The notes: generated by a model from the letters alone, not told the origin. A DNA stretch of 5,769 nt from an uncultured Oscillospiraceae bacterium (GCA_934659415.1 CAKUHW010000077.1:1-5769); one strand, 5' to 3'. Shown: positions 1 to 5,769, counted from the stretch's first letter. A program made the numbers and translations.

Positions 1-1
1 G

Positions 2-799
2 TATGTGCGGGAGCAGATTCGTGCTGCGAGGGCCCTGACTTCCCGCCCTTTTGGCGTTAATGTCATGCTGATGAGTCCCTTTGCCGACGAAGTTGCCGAT
101 GTACTGGCTGAGGAAAAGGTGCCCGTGGTGACCACCGGGGCCGGCAACCCCTCCAAGTACATGGAGATGTGGCGAACTGCCGGCATCAAGGTCATCCCCG
201 TGGTGGCCTCCGCCTCCATGGCCAAGCTGATGACACGTCTGGGTGCCAGCGCCGTGATCGCCGAGGGCGGTGAGAGCGGCGGCCATGTGGGCGATATGAC
301 CACCATGGTGCTGGTCCCCATGGTGTGCGACGTCACAGATCTGCCTGTGATCGCCGCCGGCGGCATCGCAGACGGCCGCGGCGTTGCCGCTGCTTTCATG
401 CTGGGCGCCTGCGGTGTGCAGATCGGCACCCGCTTTCTCAGCGCGGAGGAGTGCGCCATCCACCCCACCTACAAAGAGAAAATTCTCAGCGCCAGTGACC
501 GGGCCACCGTGGTCACCGGCAAGCGGCTGGGGCACCCGGTGCGCAGTCTGCGCACCCCCTTCGCCCGCAATTACGCCAAAGCGGAGTACAGCAGCATCAG
601 CGATGAAGATCTGGAGCAGATGGGCGTGGGCGCGCTGCGTCTGGCCGTTCAGGAGGGCGATATCGAGCATGGCTGCTTCCTGGCAGGGCAGACCGCAGCC
701 ATGGTCCATGCCGTTCAGCCCGCAGCCGAGATCGTACGCAGCGTGATCAGCGAGGCGGAGCCGCTTTTGAAAGGAGCCGCCAAATGGATCACAGAATAG
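2..799 (+). CDS. fabK: Enoyl-ACP reductase II FabK (5'-truncated by window edge)
   Basis: FMN-dependent, NAD(P)H-using enoyl-acyl carrier protein reductase, which catalyses the last reduction of each fatty acid elongation cycle in the cytoplasm. It belongs to the nitronate monooxygenase-like TIM-barrel family and is unrelated to FabI. The frame is open to the window edge. The GTG at 5 is an internal Val codon, not the start, because alignment from memory to pneumococcal FabK indicates about 50 N-terminal residues lie upstream. Numbering from that GTG, visible motifs are PFGVNVML (15-22), VVTTGAGNPSKYM (41-53), AEGGESGGHVG (86-96), AAGGIADG (117-124, phosphate-binding loop for FMN) and GTRFL (141-145). 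His94 matches the catalytic His144 of pneumococcal FabK. The C-terminus seems about ten residues shorter than the pneumococcal protein. The last 16 bases overlap fabD, which suggests translational coupling. A plain nitronate monooxygenase is the alternative, but the motifs and operon favour FabK. Confidence 0.96.
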   Translation, partial: YVREQIRAARALTSRPFGVNVMLMSPFADEVADVLAEEKVPVVTTGAGNPSKYMEMWRTAGIKVIPVVASASMAKLMTRLGASAVIAEGGESGGHVGDMTTMVLVPMVCDVTDLPVIAAGGIADGRGVAAAFMLGACGVQIGTRFLSAEECAIHPTYKEKILSASDRATVVTGKRLGHPVRSLRTPFARNYAKAEYSSISDEDLEQMGVGALRLAVQEGDIEHGCFLAGQTAAMVHAVQPAAEIVRSVISEAEPLLKGAAKWITE

Positions 800-1704
800 C
801 ATTCGTCTTTTCCGGGCAGGGCGCTCAGTATTCCGGCATGGGGAGAGAGCTCTGTCAGCGCTCTTCCGCCGCACGGGCTGTATTTGCCCGGGCCGATGCG
901 CTGCGTCCCGGGACCTCCCGCCAGTGCTTTGAGGGTACGGAGGAGGGGCTACGGGAGACAAAGAACACCCAGCCCTGCATGTTCACCGTAGAACTGGCGG
1001 CCGCCGCCGCGCTGGAGGAGGCGGGCGTTCACGCCCAGATGGCCGCAGGCTTCTCTCTGGGAGAGCTTGCCGCCCTCACCTTTGCCGGCGCCGCTGACTT
1101 TGACAGCGGCTTCCGGCTGGTATGCAGCCGGGGGCTGCGTATGCAGGAGGCCTCCGAAATGCAGGACACTGCCATGGCGGCCGTTCTGAAGCTGGAAAAT
1201 TCTCAGGTGGAGGAGTTGTGCGCCCAGTTCCGGGACATCTATCCGGTAAATTACAATTGTCCGGGTCAGGTAACGGTGTCCGGTCTGGCCTCTGAAATGG
1301 ACGCTTTCTCCGCCGCTGTCAAGGCGGCGGGCGGCAGAGCTATGCCTCTGAAGGTGCGCGGAGCGTTCCATTCCCCGTTTATGGCTCAGGCTGCCGCCGG
1401 TTTTGAAGCGGATCTGCGTGCCTGCCCGCTGCATGCCCCCACCCTCCCCGTATATGCCAACCGGACAGCCCAGCCCTACGGGCAGGACGTTCTCCCCGTG
1501 CTGGCGCAGCAGATCTGTTACCCGGTGCTGTGGGATGCCACGATCCGCAATATGATCGCCGCCGGTGCGGATACGTTTATTGAGGTCGGCCCCGGCCGAA
1601 CCCTCTGCAATCTCATTGGGAAGATCGACAAAAGCGTCCGGGTATTCGCGGCCGAGAAGGGCTCCGACCTGGAAAAAACTCTTCAGGAGGTGTCGGCTGT
1701 ATGA
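784..1704 (+). CDS. fabD: Malonyl-CoA:ACP transacylase FabD
   Basis: Transfers malonyl from malonyl-CoA to holo-acyl carrier protein, supplying extender units for chain elongation. At 306 residues it has the usual family length. Motifs in order are the N-terminal FSGQGAQYSGMG (9-20), NTQP (61-64), the nucleophile elbow GFSLGE (89-94) with Ser91, the substrate-carboxylate Arg116 in SRGL, GAFHSPFM (193-200) with catalytic His196, a QxxxPVLW segment (243-250) and EVGPGRTL (267-274). The elbow is usually GHSLG, and here Phe90 replaces His. The ATG at 784 lies inside the end of fabK (16-base overlap) and is preceded by GAAAGGAG at 769-776 with 7-base spacing. The stop shares ATGA with the start of fabG. 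Both overlaps point to coupled translation. Confidence 0.97.
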   Translation: MDHRIAFVFSGQGAQYSGMGRELCQRSSAARAVFARADALRPGTSRQCFEGTEEGLRETKNTQPCMFTVELAAAAALEEAGVHAQMAAGFSLGELAALTFAGAADFDSGFRLVCSRGLRMQEASEMQDTAMAAVLKLENSQVEELCAQFRDIYPVNYNCPGQVTVSGLASEMDAFSAAVKAAGGRAMPLKVRGAFHSPFMAQAAAGFEADLRACPLHAPTLPVYANRTAQPYGQDVLPVLAQQICYPVLWDATIRNMIAAGADTFIEVGPGRTLCNLIGKIDKSVRVFAAEKGSDLEKTLQEVSAV

Positions 1705-2438
1705 CGCTGCAGGGTAAAGTGGCCATTGTTACCGGCGGTTCCCGCGGAATTGGCGCCGCCATTGCCGACAGGCTGGCCGCCCTGGGCTGCCATGTGGCCG
1801 TGCTCTATGCCGGGCAGCAGGAGGCGGCAGAGCGCGTGTGTACCGCCTGCCGGGATAAATACGGCATCCGGGCCGTCTCCTTTCAATGCGATGTAGCCGA
1901 CTACGCCGCTGTCAAGGAGACCGTTGCGGCAGTAAAGGCCGAATTCGGCACGGTAGACATTCTGGTCAACAACGCCGGCATCAACCGGGACGGCCTGCTG
2001 GCCACCATGCGTGAGGCAGATTTTGATGCCGTGATCGCCGCCAATCTGAAAGGCACCTTTAATCTGATTCGCCACTGCTCCGGCATTTTTATCCGCCAGC
2101 GGAGCGGGCGGATCGTCAACATCAGCTCGGTGGCCGGCATCATCGGCAACGCCGGGCAGGCCAACTATGCCGCCTCCAAGGCGGGGATCATCGGCCTGAC
2201 CAAATCCACCGCCCGCGAGCTGGCCTCCCGGGGTGTCACCTGCAATGCTGTGGCTCCCGGCTTCGTAGCCACTGACATGACAGCCGCCATGGGTGCCGCC
2301 CCCGATCAGCTGACTGCCTCGATCCCTCTGGGCCGGATGGGACGCCCCGAGGAGATCGCCGAGGCCGTGGCCTTTCTGGTCCAGTCCGACTACATCACAG
2401 GCCAGGTCCTGCGGGTAGACGGCGGGATCGCCATTTGA
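1701..2438 (+). CDS. fabG: 3-oxoacyl-ACP reductase FabG
   Basis: NADPH-dependent beta-ketoacyl-ACP reductase, the first reduction of the elongation cycle. It is a classical short-chain dehydrogenase of 245 residues, the normal FabG length. The Rossmann glycine motif TGGSRGIG is at 11-18, CDVAD at 63-67 and NNAG at 90-93. The catalytic tetrad is complete: Asn115, Ser143, Tyr156 and Lys160 (YAASK). All four sit five residues after the E. coli FabG positions as I recall them. The C-terminal GRMGRPEEIA and the ending YITGQVLRVDGG are also typical. The start codon overlaps the fabD stop as ATGA, and AGGAGG at 1685-1690 lies inside fabD with 10-base spacing. Other short-chain dehydrogenases look similar, but position between fabD and accB makes FabG clear. 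Confidence 0.97.
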   Translation: MTLQGKVAIVTGGSRGIGAAIADRLAALGCHVAVLYAGQQEAAERVCTACRDKYGIRAVSFQCDVADYAAVKETVAAVKAEFGTVDILVNNAGINRDGLLATMREADFDAVIAANLKGTFNLIRHCSGIFIRQRSGRIVNISSVAGIIGNAGQANYAASKAGIIGLTKSTARELASRGVTCNAVAPGFVATDMTAAMGAAPDQLTASIPLGRMGRPEEIAEAVAFLVQSDYITGQVLRVDGGIAI

Positions 2439-2459
2439 AACCATTGAGGTGATAGAACA
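2439..2459 (+). promoter_or_regulatory. fabG-accB junction with ribosome binding site; fabF slot empty
   Basis: This 21-base stretch is the longest non-coding gap in the window. It contains GAGGTGAT (2446-2453), a good Shine-Dalgarno sequence 6 bases before the accB ATG. It is too short to hold a terminator and promoter pair, and I see no hairpin or operator-like palindrome. In the related streptococcal operon, fabF sits at this point. Here there is no remnant of it. Confidence 0.7.
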
Positions 2460-2885
2460 ATGAGCGAAGCTGATATCCGAAAGTACGCCCAGCTCATGCA
2501 GGAGCTGGGGCTGAGCGGGATGGAGTTCAAGGATGAAAACGGCGTGTTCGTCCGTCTGGAGCGTCAGTGCGCTCCCGCAGCCGCAGCCGCTCCGGTCTCC
2601 GCAGCCCCCGCCGTCCCCGTCCAGGCGGGCGGTCCGGCTGTGTCCGGCGCCAGCATCTGCTCTCCCATGGTGGGCGTGTTTTACGCCGCCCCCACGGAGA
2701 ATTCCGAGCCCTTTGTCCGGGTGGGCGACCACGTGCGGCGCGGCGACACGCTGTGCATCATTGAGGCTATGAAGCTGATGAACGAGGTCACCGCCGAGCA
2801 GGACGGCACGATCGTAGAGATCTGCGTGCAGGACGGACAGTCTGTGGATTACGGCTGCCCGCTGTTCCGCATCCGGGAGGACTGA
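2460..2885 (+). CDS. accB: Biotin carboxyl carrier protein of acetyl-CoA carboxylase (AccB)
   Basis: Carries the biotin that shuttles carboxyl groups from AccC to the AccD/AccA carboxyltransferase. The protein has 141 residues in three parts: a short N-terminal region (about 1-35) with the usual predicted helix and acidic patch, a flexible Ala/Pro/Val-rich linker (about 36-62), and a biotinyl domain (about 65-141). The biotinylation motif EAMKLMNE is at 102-109, with Lys105 as the expected biotin attachment site for BirA. SPMVGVFYAAPTE at 68-80 starts the domain, and the adjoining TENSEPF corresponds to the thumb insertion typical of true acetyl-CoA carboxylase carriers. This distinguishes it from lipoyl domains and decarboxylase biotin carriers. 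The fabZ start follows after a 3-base gap. Confidence 0.96.
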   Translation: MSEADIRKYAQLMQELGLSGMEFKDENGVFVRLERQCAPAAAAAPVSAAPAVPVQAGGPAVSGASICSPMVGVFYAAPTENSEPFVRVGDHVRRGDTLCIIEAMKLMNEVTAEQDGTIVEICVQDGQSVDYGCPLFRIRED

Positions 2886-2888
2886 GAG

Positions 2889-3305
2889 ATGGATAAAAAC
2901 GAGCTGATGACCGTTCTCCCCCACCGGGACAATATGCTGTTGCTGGACACAGTGGAGCGCGAGGGCGACGAGGCCCACGGTTTTTACCGCATCCCGGAGG
3001 ACGCCTGGTTTCTGAAGGGACATTTCCCGGGCAATCCGGTAGTTCCCGGCGTGATTTTGTGTGAGATTCTGGCCCAATCCACCTGTGCGCTGCTGGCGGA
3101 CGAAATGTCCGGCGAGCTGCAGCCGCTGTATACCGGGCTGAATAACGTCCGTTTCAAGTCTCCGGTAAAGCCCGGAGATCTCTTTGAGACCCGCTGCAGG
3201 ATCACCAAAATCAAGCGTCCCTTCTATTTTGCGGAGGGCACCGGCTGGGTGGGCGACCGGCAGTGCGTCAAGGCGGAGTTCTCCTTCGCTCTGGTGAGGA
3301 AATAA
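2889..3305 (+). CDS. fabZ: 3-hydroxyacyl-ACP dehydratase FabZ
   Basis: Hot-dog-fold dehydratase that converts 3-hydroxyacyl-ACP to trans-2-enoyl-ACP, the substrate of FabK. The protein has 138 residues, typical for FabZ. LPHR is at 10-13, followed by GHFPGNPVVPGVILCE (44-59) and ILAQ. His45 and Glu59 are the expected catalytic pair with the family spacing of 14 residues. Glu rather than Asp at the second site marks FabZ rather than the isomerising FabA. The segment NNVRFKSPVKPGD (85-97) is also characteristic. GGGAGGA at 2875-2881, within the end of accB, is a suitable ribosome binding site. Some Firmicutes have a FabZ relative (FabN in enterococci) that also isomerises to make unsaturated acids. 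The sequence alone does not show whether this protein can. Confidence 0.95.
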   Translation: MDKNELMTVLPHRDNMLLLDTVEREGDEAHGFYRIPEDAWFLKGHFPGNPVVPGVILCEILAQSTCALLADEMSGELQPLYTGLNNVRFKSPVKPGDLFETRCRITKIKRPFYFAEGTGWVGDRQCVKAEFSFALVRK

Positions 3306-3308
3306 GCT

Positions 3309-4616
3309 ATGTTTTCCAAAATACTGATCGCCAACCGGGGCGAGATCGCCGTGCGCATCATCCGGGCCTGCAAGGAGATGGGAATCTCCACCGTTGCCGT
3401 CTACTCCGAGGCGGACCGGGAGTGTCTTCACGCAGCCCTGGCTGATGAGGCGCTGTGCATCGGCCCCGCCTCCGCAAAGGACAGCTATCTGTGTCAGGAC
3501 CGGATCATCAGCGCCGCTTTGGTCACAGGCGCTCAGGCAATCCATCCCGGCTATGGTTTTCTGTCCGAAAGCGCCCAATTCGCCAACGCCTGCCGGAAAA
3601 ACGGCATTGCCTTTATCGGCCCTGACCCTGCCTCCATGGAACTGATTGGCGATAAGGCGCGCATCAAGCAGCTGATCGCCGGGACCCCGCTGCATCCCAT
3701 TCCCGGGACCGATGTGCTCTCCGGTCCGGAGGAGGCTGCCTGCGCCGCCGAAGAGATCGGCTATCCGGTGATGCTCAAGGCCCGCTCCGGCGGCGGCGGA
3801 CGGGGCATCCGGGTCATCTCCTCTCCCGCCGAGCTGGCACTGGCCTACCCGTTGGCTGTCGCCGAGGGCGAGGCCGCCTTCGGCGACGGTGCCGTCTACC
3901 TGGAAAAGCTGATACACCCTGCTCGTCATATTGAGGTACAGGTGCTGGCCGACGAATTCGGCGGCGTGGTCTGCCTGGGAGAGCGTGACTGCTCTGTCCA
4001 GCGCCGCCACCAGAAGCTGATCGAGGAATCCCCCTCTCCCGCCATCGGCCCGGCACAGCGCGCCCAGCTGATGGCCGATGTGGCCGAAGCCGTCCGGCAG
4101 ATCGGCTACACCGGCGTGGGAACGCTGGAATTCCTGCTGGACCGGGCCGGCAGGCTCTGGTTCATGGAGATGAACGTCCGGCTCCAGGTGGAGCACGGCG
4201 TGAGCGAAATGCTCACCGGCTGCGACCTGGTCAAGTGGCAGATCCGCACGGCAGCCGGCATTCCGCTCTCCTTTACCCAGTCTGACGTGCCCCTTGCCGG
4301 CGCGGCGCTGGAGTGCCGCATCAATGCCCTTTCCCCCGGGACCCTCACCATGCTGCATGTGCCCGGAGGCCCCTATGTACGCTTTGATACCTACCTGGTC
4401 CAGGGCGTTCAGGTGAGCCCGTTCTACGATCCGCTCATCGGCAAGCTCATCGTCTACGCAGCCACCCGGGAAGAGGCGCTGCGCAAAATGAAGGCTGCCC
4501 TGTGCGAGCTGGTCATAGAGGGCATTCCCACAAACATCGAAGAGCAGCTGCGGATCATCTCTGACCCGCGCTTCTCCTCCGGAAACTATGATCTGACTAT
4601 TCTGGAAGGAAACTGA
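3309..4616 (+). CDS. accC: Biotin carboxylase subunit of acetyl-CoA carboxylase (AccC)
   Basis: ATP-grasp enzyme that carboxylates AccB-bound biotin using bicarbonate and ATP. It has 435 residues, slightly shorter than E. coli AccC (449). The N-terminal domain has ILIANRGEIAVRIIRACK (5-22) and HPGYGFLSE (79-87). The ATP-grasp part has Lys116 (GDKAR), Lys157 with GGGGRG (161-166), Glu199, His207, RRHQK (232-236), Glu274, and Glu287/Asn289/Arg291. Glu295, the likely catalytic base, lies in RLQVEH, and Arg337 (ECRINA) is the biotin-anchoring arginine. Asp374 (FYDPLIGKL) corresponds to the dimer-interface Asp of E. coli. Two oddities stand out. The signature is MNVRLQVEHGVSEM instead of MNTRxQVEHPVTEM, and about seven residues of the loop after ECRINA are missing, although SPG is kept. 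Catalytic residues are intact, so it should be active. The ATG follows fabZ by 3 bases with TGAGGA at 3295-3300. Confidence 0.96.
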   Translation: MFSKILIANRGEIAVRIIRACKEMGISTVAVYSEADRECLHAALADEALCIGPASAKDSYLCQDRIISAALVTGAQAIHPGYGFLSESAQFANACRKNGIAFIGPDPASMELIGDKARIKQLIAGTPLHPIPGTDVLSGPEEAACAAEEIGYPVMLKARSGGGGRGIRVISSPAELALAYPLAVAEGEAAFGDGAVYLEKLIHPARHIEVQVLADEFGGVVCLGERDCSVQRRHQKLIEESPSPAIGPAQRAQLMADVAEAVRQIGYTGVGTLEFLLDRAGRLWFMEMNVRLQVEHGVSEMLTGCDLVKWQIRTAAGIPLSFTQSDVPLAGAALECRINALSPGTLTMLHVPGGPYVRFDTYLVQGVQVSPFYDPLIGKLIVYAATREEALRKMKAALCELVIEGIPTNIEEQLRIISDPRFSSGNYDLTILEGN

Positions 4617-4620
4617 GCCT

Positions 4621-5484
4621 ATGGCCTTTCTGAATTTTATCTTTCAGCCCAAAAACGAACTGGAGTCCGGCGGCCGCAGCGCGGCTCCGGTCCAGAGCGA
4701 TGCCAGCGAGCCGGAAAAGACCTGTCCCAACTGCCGCAAGGCAGTCCCGGTCAGTGTACTGTGGAGCAACCTGAATGTGTGCTCCTGCGGCTACCACTTC
4801 CGCATGAGCGCCCGTCAACGCCTGCGCTACCTCACCGACAAGGACAGCTTTCAGGAGCTGTTCGACGCTGTGGCCACCCGGGACCCGCTCTCCTTCCCCC
4901 ACTACATGGAAAAGGTGGAGACCACCCGCGTATCCAGCCGGGAGAGTGAGGCGGTGGTCTGCGGACGCGCCCGTATCGGCGGGAACGAGTGCTGTATGTT
5001 CCTGATGGAGCCCCGGTTTATGATGGGCTCCATGGGCAGTGCGGTAGGAGAACGCATCACCTGCCTGTTTGAGTACGCCACCGAACACCGGCTGCCTGTG
5101 GTGGGCGTTACCGTATCAGGCGGTGCACGGATGCAGGAAGGGCTGTTCTCCCTGATGCAGATGGCCAAGACCAGCGGCGCTGTCAAGCGTCACAGTGACG
5201 CCGGTCTGTTCTACCTCCCCCTCCTTACCGACCCCACCACCGGCGGCGTCACCGCCAGCTTTGCCATGGAGGGTGATATCATTCTGGCCGAGCCCGGGGC
5301 CTGCATCGGCTTCGCCGGGGCCAGAGTGGTGGAGCAGACCACCCGCAAGCCTCTGCCCAAGGGATTTCAGACCGCGGAGAGCATGCTTCAGCACGGCTTT
5401 GTGGACGCCATCGTCCCGCGGGTCCGTCAGAAGCAGATCATTTCCCGGCTGCTGACCATGCACAGCGGAGGTGAGCGGAATTGA
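4621..5484 (+). CDS. accD: Acetyl-CoA carboxylase carboxyltransferase subunit beta (AccD)
   Basis: Beta half of the carboxyltransferase, which with AccA transfers the carboxyl group from biotin to acetyl-CoA to make malonyl-CoA. The 287-residue length is normal. A variable, Ala/Ser-rich N-terminal segment (about 1-33) precedes a zinc ribbon with Cys35, Cys38, Cys54 and Cys56. The crotonase-fold domain follows, with MGSMGSAVGE (135-144), SGGARMQEG (166-174), LMQMAKTS (178-185), LTDPTTGGVTASFAM (202-216) and IGFAGARVVEQT (229-240). The ribbon spacing is CxxC-x15-CxC, whereas the family has CxxC-x15-CxxC, so one residue is lost in the second knuckle without a frameshift. The ATG lies 4 bases after the accC stop, with GGAAGGA at 4604-4610. 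The stop overlaps the accA start. Confidence 0.96.
   Translation: MAFLNFIFQPKNELESGGRSAAPVQSDASEPEKTCPNCRKAVPVSVLWSNLNVCSCGYHFRMSARQRLRYLTDKDSFQELFDAVATRDPLSFPHYMEKVETTRVSSRESEAVVCGRARIGGNECCMFLMEPRFMMGSMGSAVGERITCLFEYATEHRLPVVGVTVSGGARMQEGLFSLMQMAKTSGAVKRHSDAGLFYLPLLTDPTTGGVTASFAMEGDIILAEPGACIGFAGARVVEQTTRKPLPKGFQTAESMLQHGFVDAIVPRVRQKQIISRLLTMHSGGERN
5467..5474 (+). promoter_or_regulatory. Strong ribosome binding site fixing the accA TTG start
   Basis: GGAGGTGA, close to a perfect Shine-Dalgarno sequence, lies inside the end of accD with a 6-base spacer to the TTG at 5481. It decides the accA start. The accA frame is closed upstream by TGA at 5472-5474, and the nearby ATG at 5494 is in another frame. 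Confidence 0.85.
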
Positions 5485-5769
5485 GCACTCCATATGAAAA
5501 GGTCAAGATCGCCCGGAGCGCCAAACGCCCCACCGGCGGGGACTACGTCCGCAACATTTTCTCCGATTTCGTCGAGCTCCACGGTGACCGCCGCTTTGGA
5601 GACGATCCCGCGGTCATCGGCGGCATCGGCTGGCTGGGCGCTGTACCGGTCACCGTGATCGCCATTGAAAAGGGCCACACCGCCAAGGAGAGGACCTTCC
5701 GGTCCTTCGGCGCGCCCAACCCGGAGGGGTACCGCAAGGCCCTGCGGCTGATGAAGCAGGCCGAAAAAT
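5481..5769 (+). CDS. accA: Acetyl-CoA carboxylase carboxyltransferase subunit alpha (AccA), 3'-truncated by window edge, TTG start
   Basis: Alpha half of the carboxyltransferase, the partner of AccD. Only the first 96 codons are present, and the frame runs open off the window. The translation begins (M)STPYEKVKIARSAKRP and continues with DFVELHGDRRFGDDPA (29-44), VIGGIGWLG (45-53) and PEGYRKALRLMKQAEK (81-96), all characteristic of AccA. The protein starts close to the conserved region and lacks the roughly 60-residue helical N-terminal extension of E. coli AccA. It is the short form, and the GGIGWLG wording resembles the streptococcal one. The TTG overlaps the accD stop (TTGA), so translation is probably coupled, which would suit equal amounts of the two subunits. 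The next in-frame ATG lies far inside the conserved region, near 5750, so a later start is unlikely. Confidence 0.93.
   Translation, partial: MSTPYEKVKIARSAKRPTGGDYVRNIFSDFVELHGDRRFGDDPAVIGGIGWLGAVPVTVIAIEKGHTAKERTFRSFGAPNPEGYRKALRLMKQAEK

Noticed and set aside
5..7. GTG at position 5 as the start of fabK
   Set aside because: The conserved FabK N-terminal region, about 50 residues, is missing, and the frame is open to the window edge, so this GTG is an internal Val codon.
384..746. 120-codon plus-strand frame inside fabK, and similar frames inside accB, accC and accD
   Set aside because: They are out of frame with conserved genes and give Pro/Arg/Ser/Ala-rich translations typical of shifted GC-rich coding sequence.
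949..1434. 161-codon minus-strand open frame within fabD
   Set aside because: It lies wholly opposite a well-conserved fabD, and its product has no recognisable motifs. It is a shadow.
4314..4350. Frameshift or assembly damage as the cause of the short AccC loop
   Set aside because: The reading frame is continuous, both flanks align with the family without further gaps, and SPG and HVPGG are retained, so a genuine in-frame deletion is more likely. Only reads or relatives could settle it fully.
1683..4358. An 891-codon open frame on the minus strand spanning fabG through most of accC
   Set aside because: Its codons are in exact register with fabG, accB, fabZ and accC, so it would be stopped only by sense TTA, CTA or TCA codons, which this GC-rich codon usage avoids. 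The translation is low-complexity Gly/His/Asp/Gln-rich text with no recognisable domain. It is a codon-bias shadow.
4597..5493. Several minus-strand open frames opposite accD
   Set aside because: accD is clearly the coding strand, with a complete set of family motifs. The reverse frames show no domain and no credible ribosome binding site of their own.
5494..5496. ATG at 5494 as the accA start
   Set aside because: It is in a different frame from the AccA motifs. The TTG at 5481 has the frame, the upstream stop and the ribosome binding site.
1..5769. A novel defence, mobile or biosynthetic system hidden in the window
   Set aside because: All sequence is accounted for by eight recognised fatty acid synthesis genes with gaps of at most 21 bases. 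No repeats, terminal inverted repeats, integrase, toxin or structured RNA were seen.

Overview
The window lies inside a single, tightly packed, plus-strand operon for type II fatty acid synthesis. In order it holds fabK (5' end cut off by the window), fabD, fabG, accB, fabZ, accC, accD and accA (3' end cut off). Every base except a few short junctions is coding, and the largest gap is 21 bp. I see no promoter, terminator, RNA gene, mobile element, repeat array or CRISPR. The operon's promoter and any FabT- or FapR-type operator would lie upstream of the window.

Organism: the gene order fabK-fabD-fabG-(fabF)-accB-fabZ-accC-accD-accA is the Firmicutes arrangement known from streptococci, enterococci and many Clostridia. 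The DNA is GC-rich, with codons ending mostly in G or C and the Leu codons TTA/CTA and Ser codon TCA avoided over long stretches. Together with protein wording that resembles gut clostridial homologues, this suggests a GC-rich member of the Clostridia (Oscillospiraceae/Ruminococcaceae-like). That placement is inference, since no marker gene is present.

Layout and pathway: accB, accC, accD and accA encode the four parts of acetyl-CoA carboxylase. AccC carboxylates the biotin on AccB, and the AccD/AccA carboxyltransferase moves the carboxyl group to acetyl-CoA to give malonyl-CoA. FabD transfers the malonyl group to acyl carrier protein. FabG reduces the beta-ketoacyl-ACP, FabZ dehydrates the product, and FabK (an FMN enoyl-ACP reductase unrelated to FabI) completes the cycle. 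The condensing enzymes (FabH, FabF) and acyl carrier protein are not in the window. FabF is absent from its usual slot between fabG and accB.

This is a well-known housekeeping pathway, and I found no undescribed system. The points worth a second look are local. AccD has a zinc ribbon with a C-x-C instead of C-x-x-C knuckle. AccC has a seven-residue in-frame loop deletion beside a catalytic arginine, plus changes in its MNxRLQVEH signature. FabD has Phe in place of the His in its GHSLG elbow. accA starts at TTG. Four consecutive genes share one reading register.
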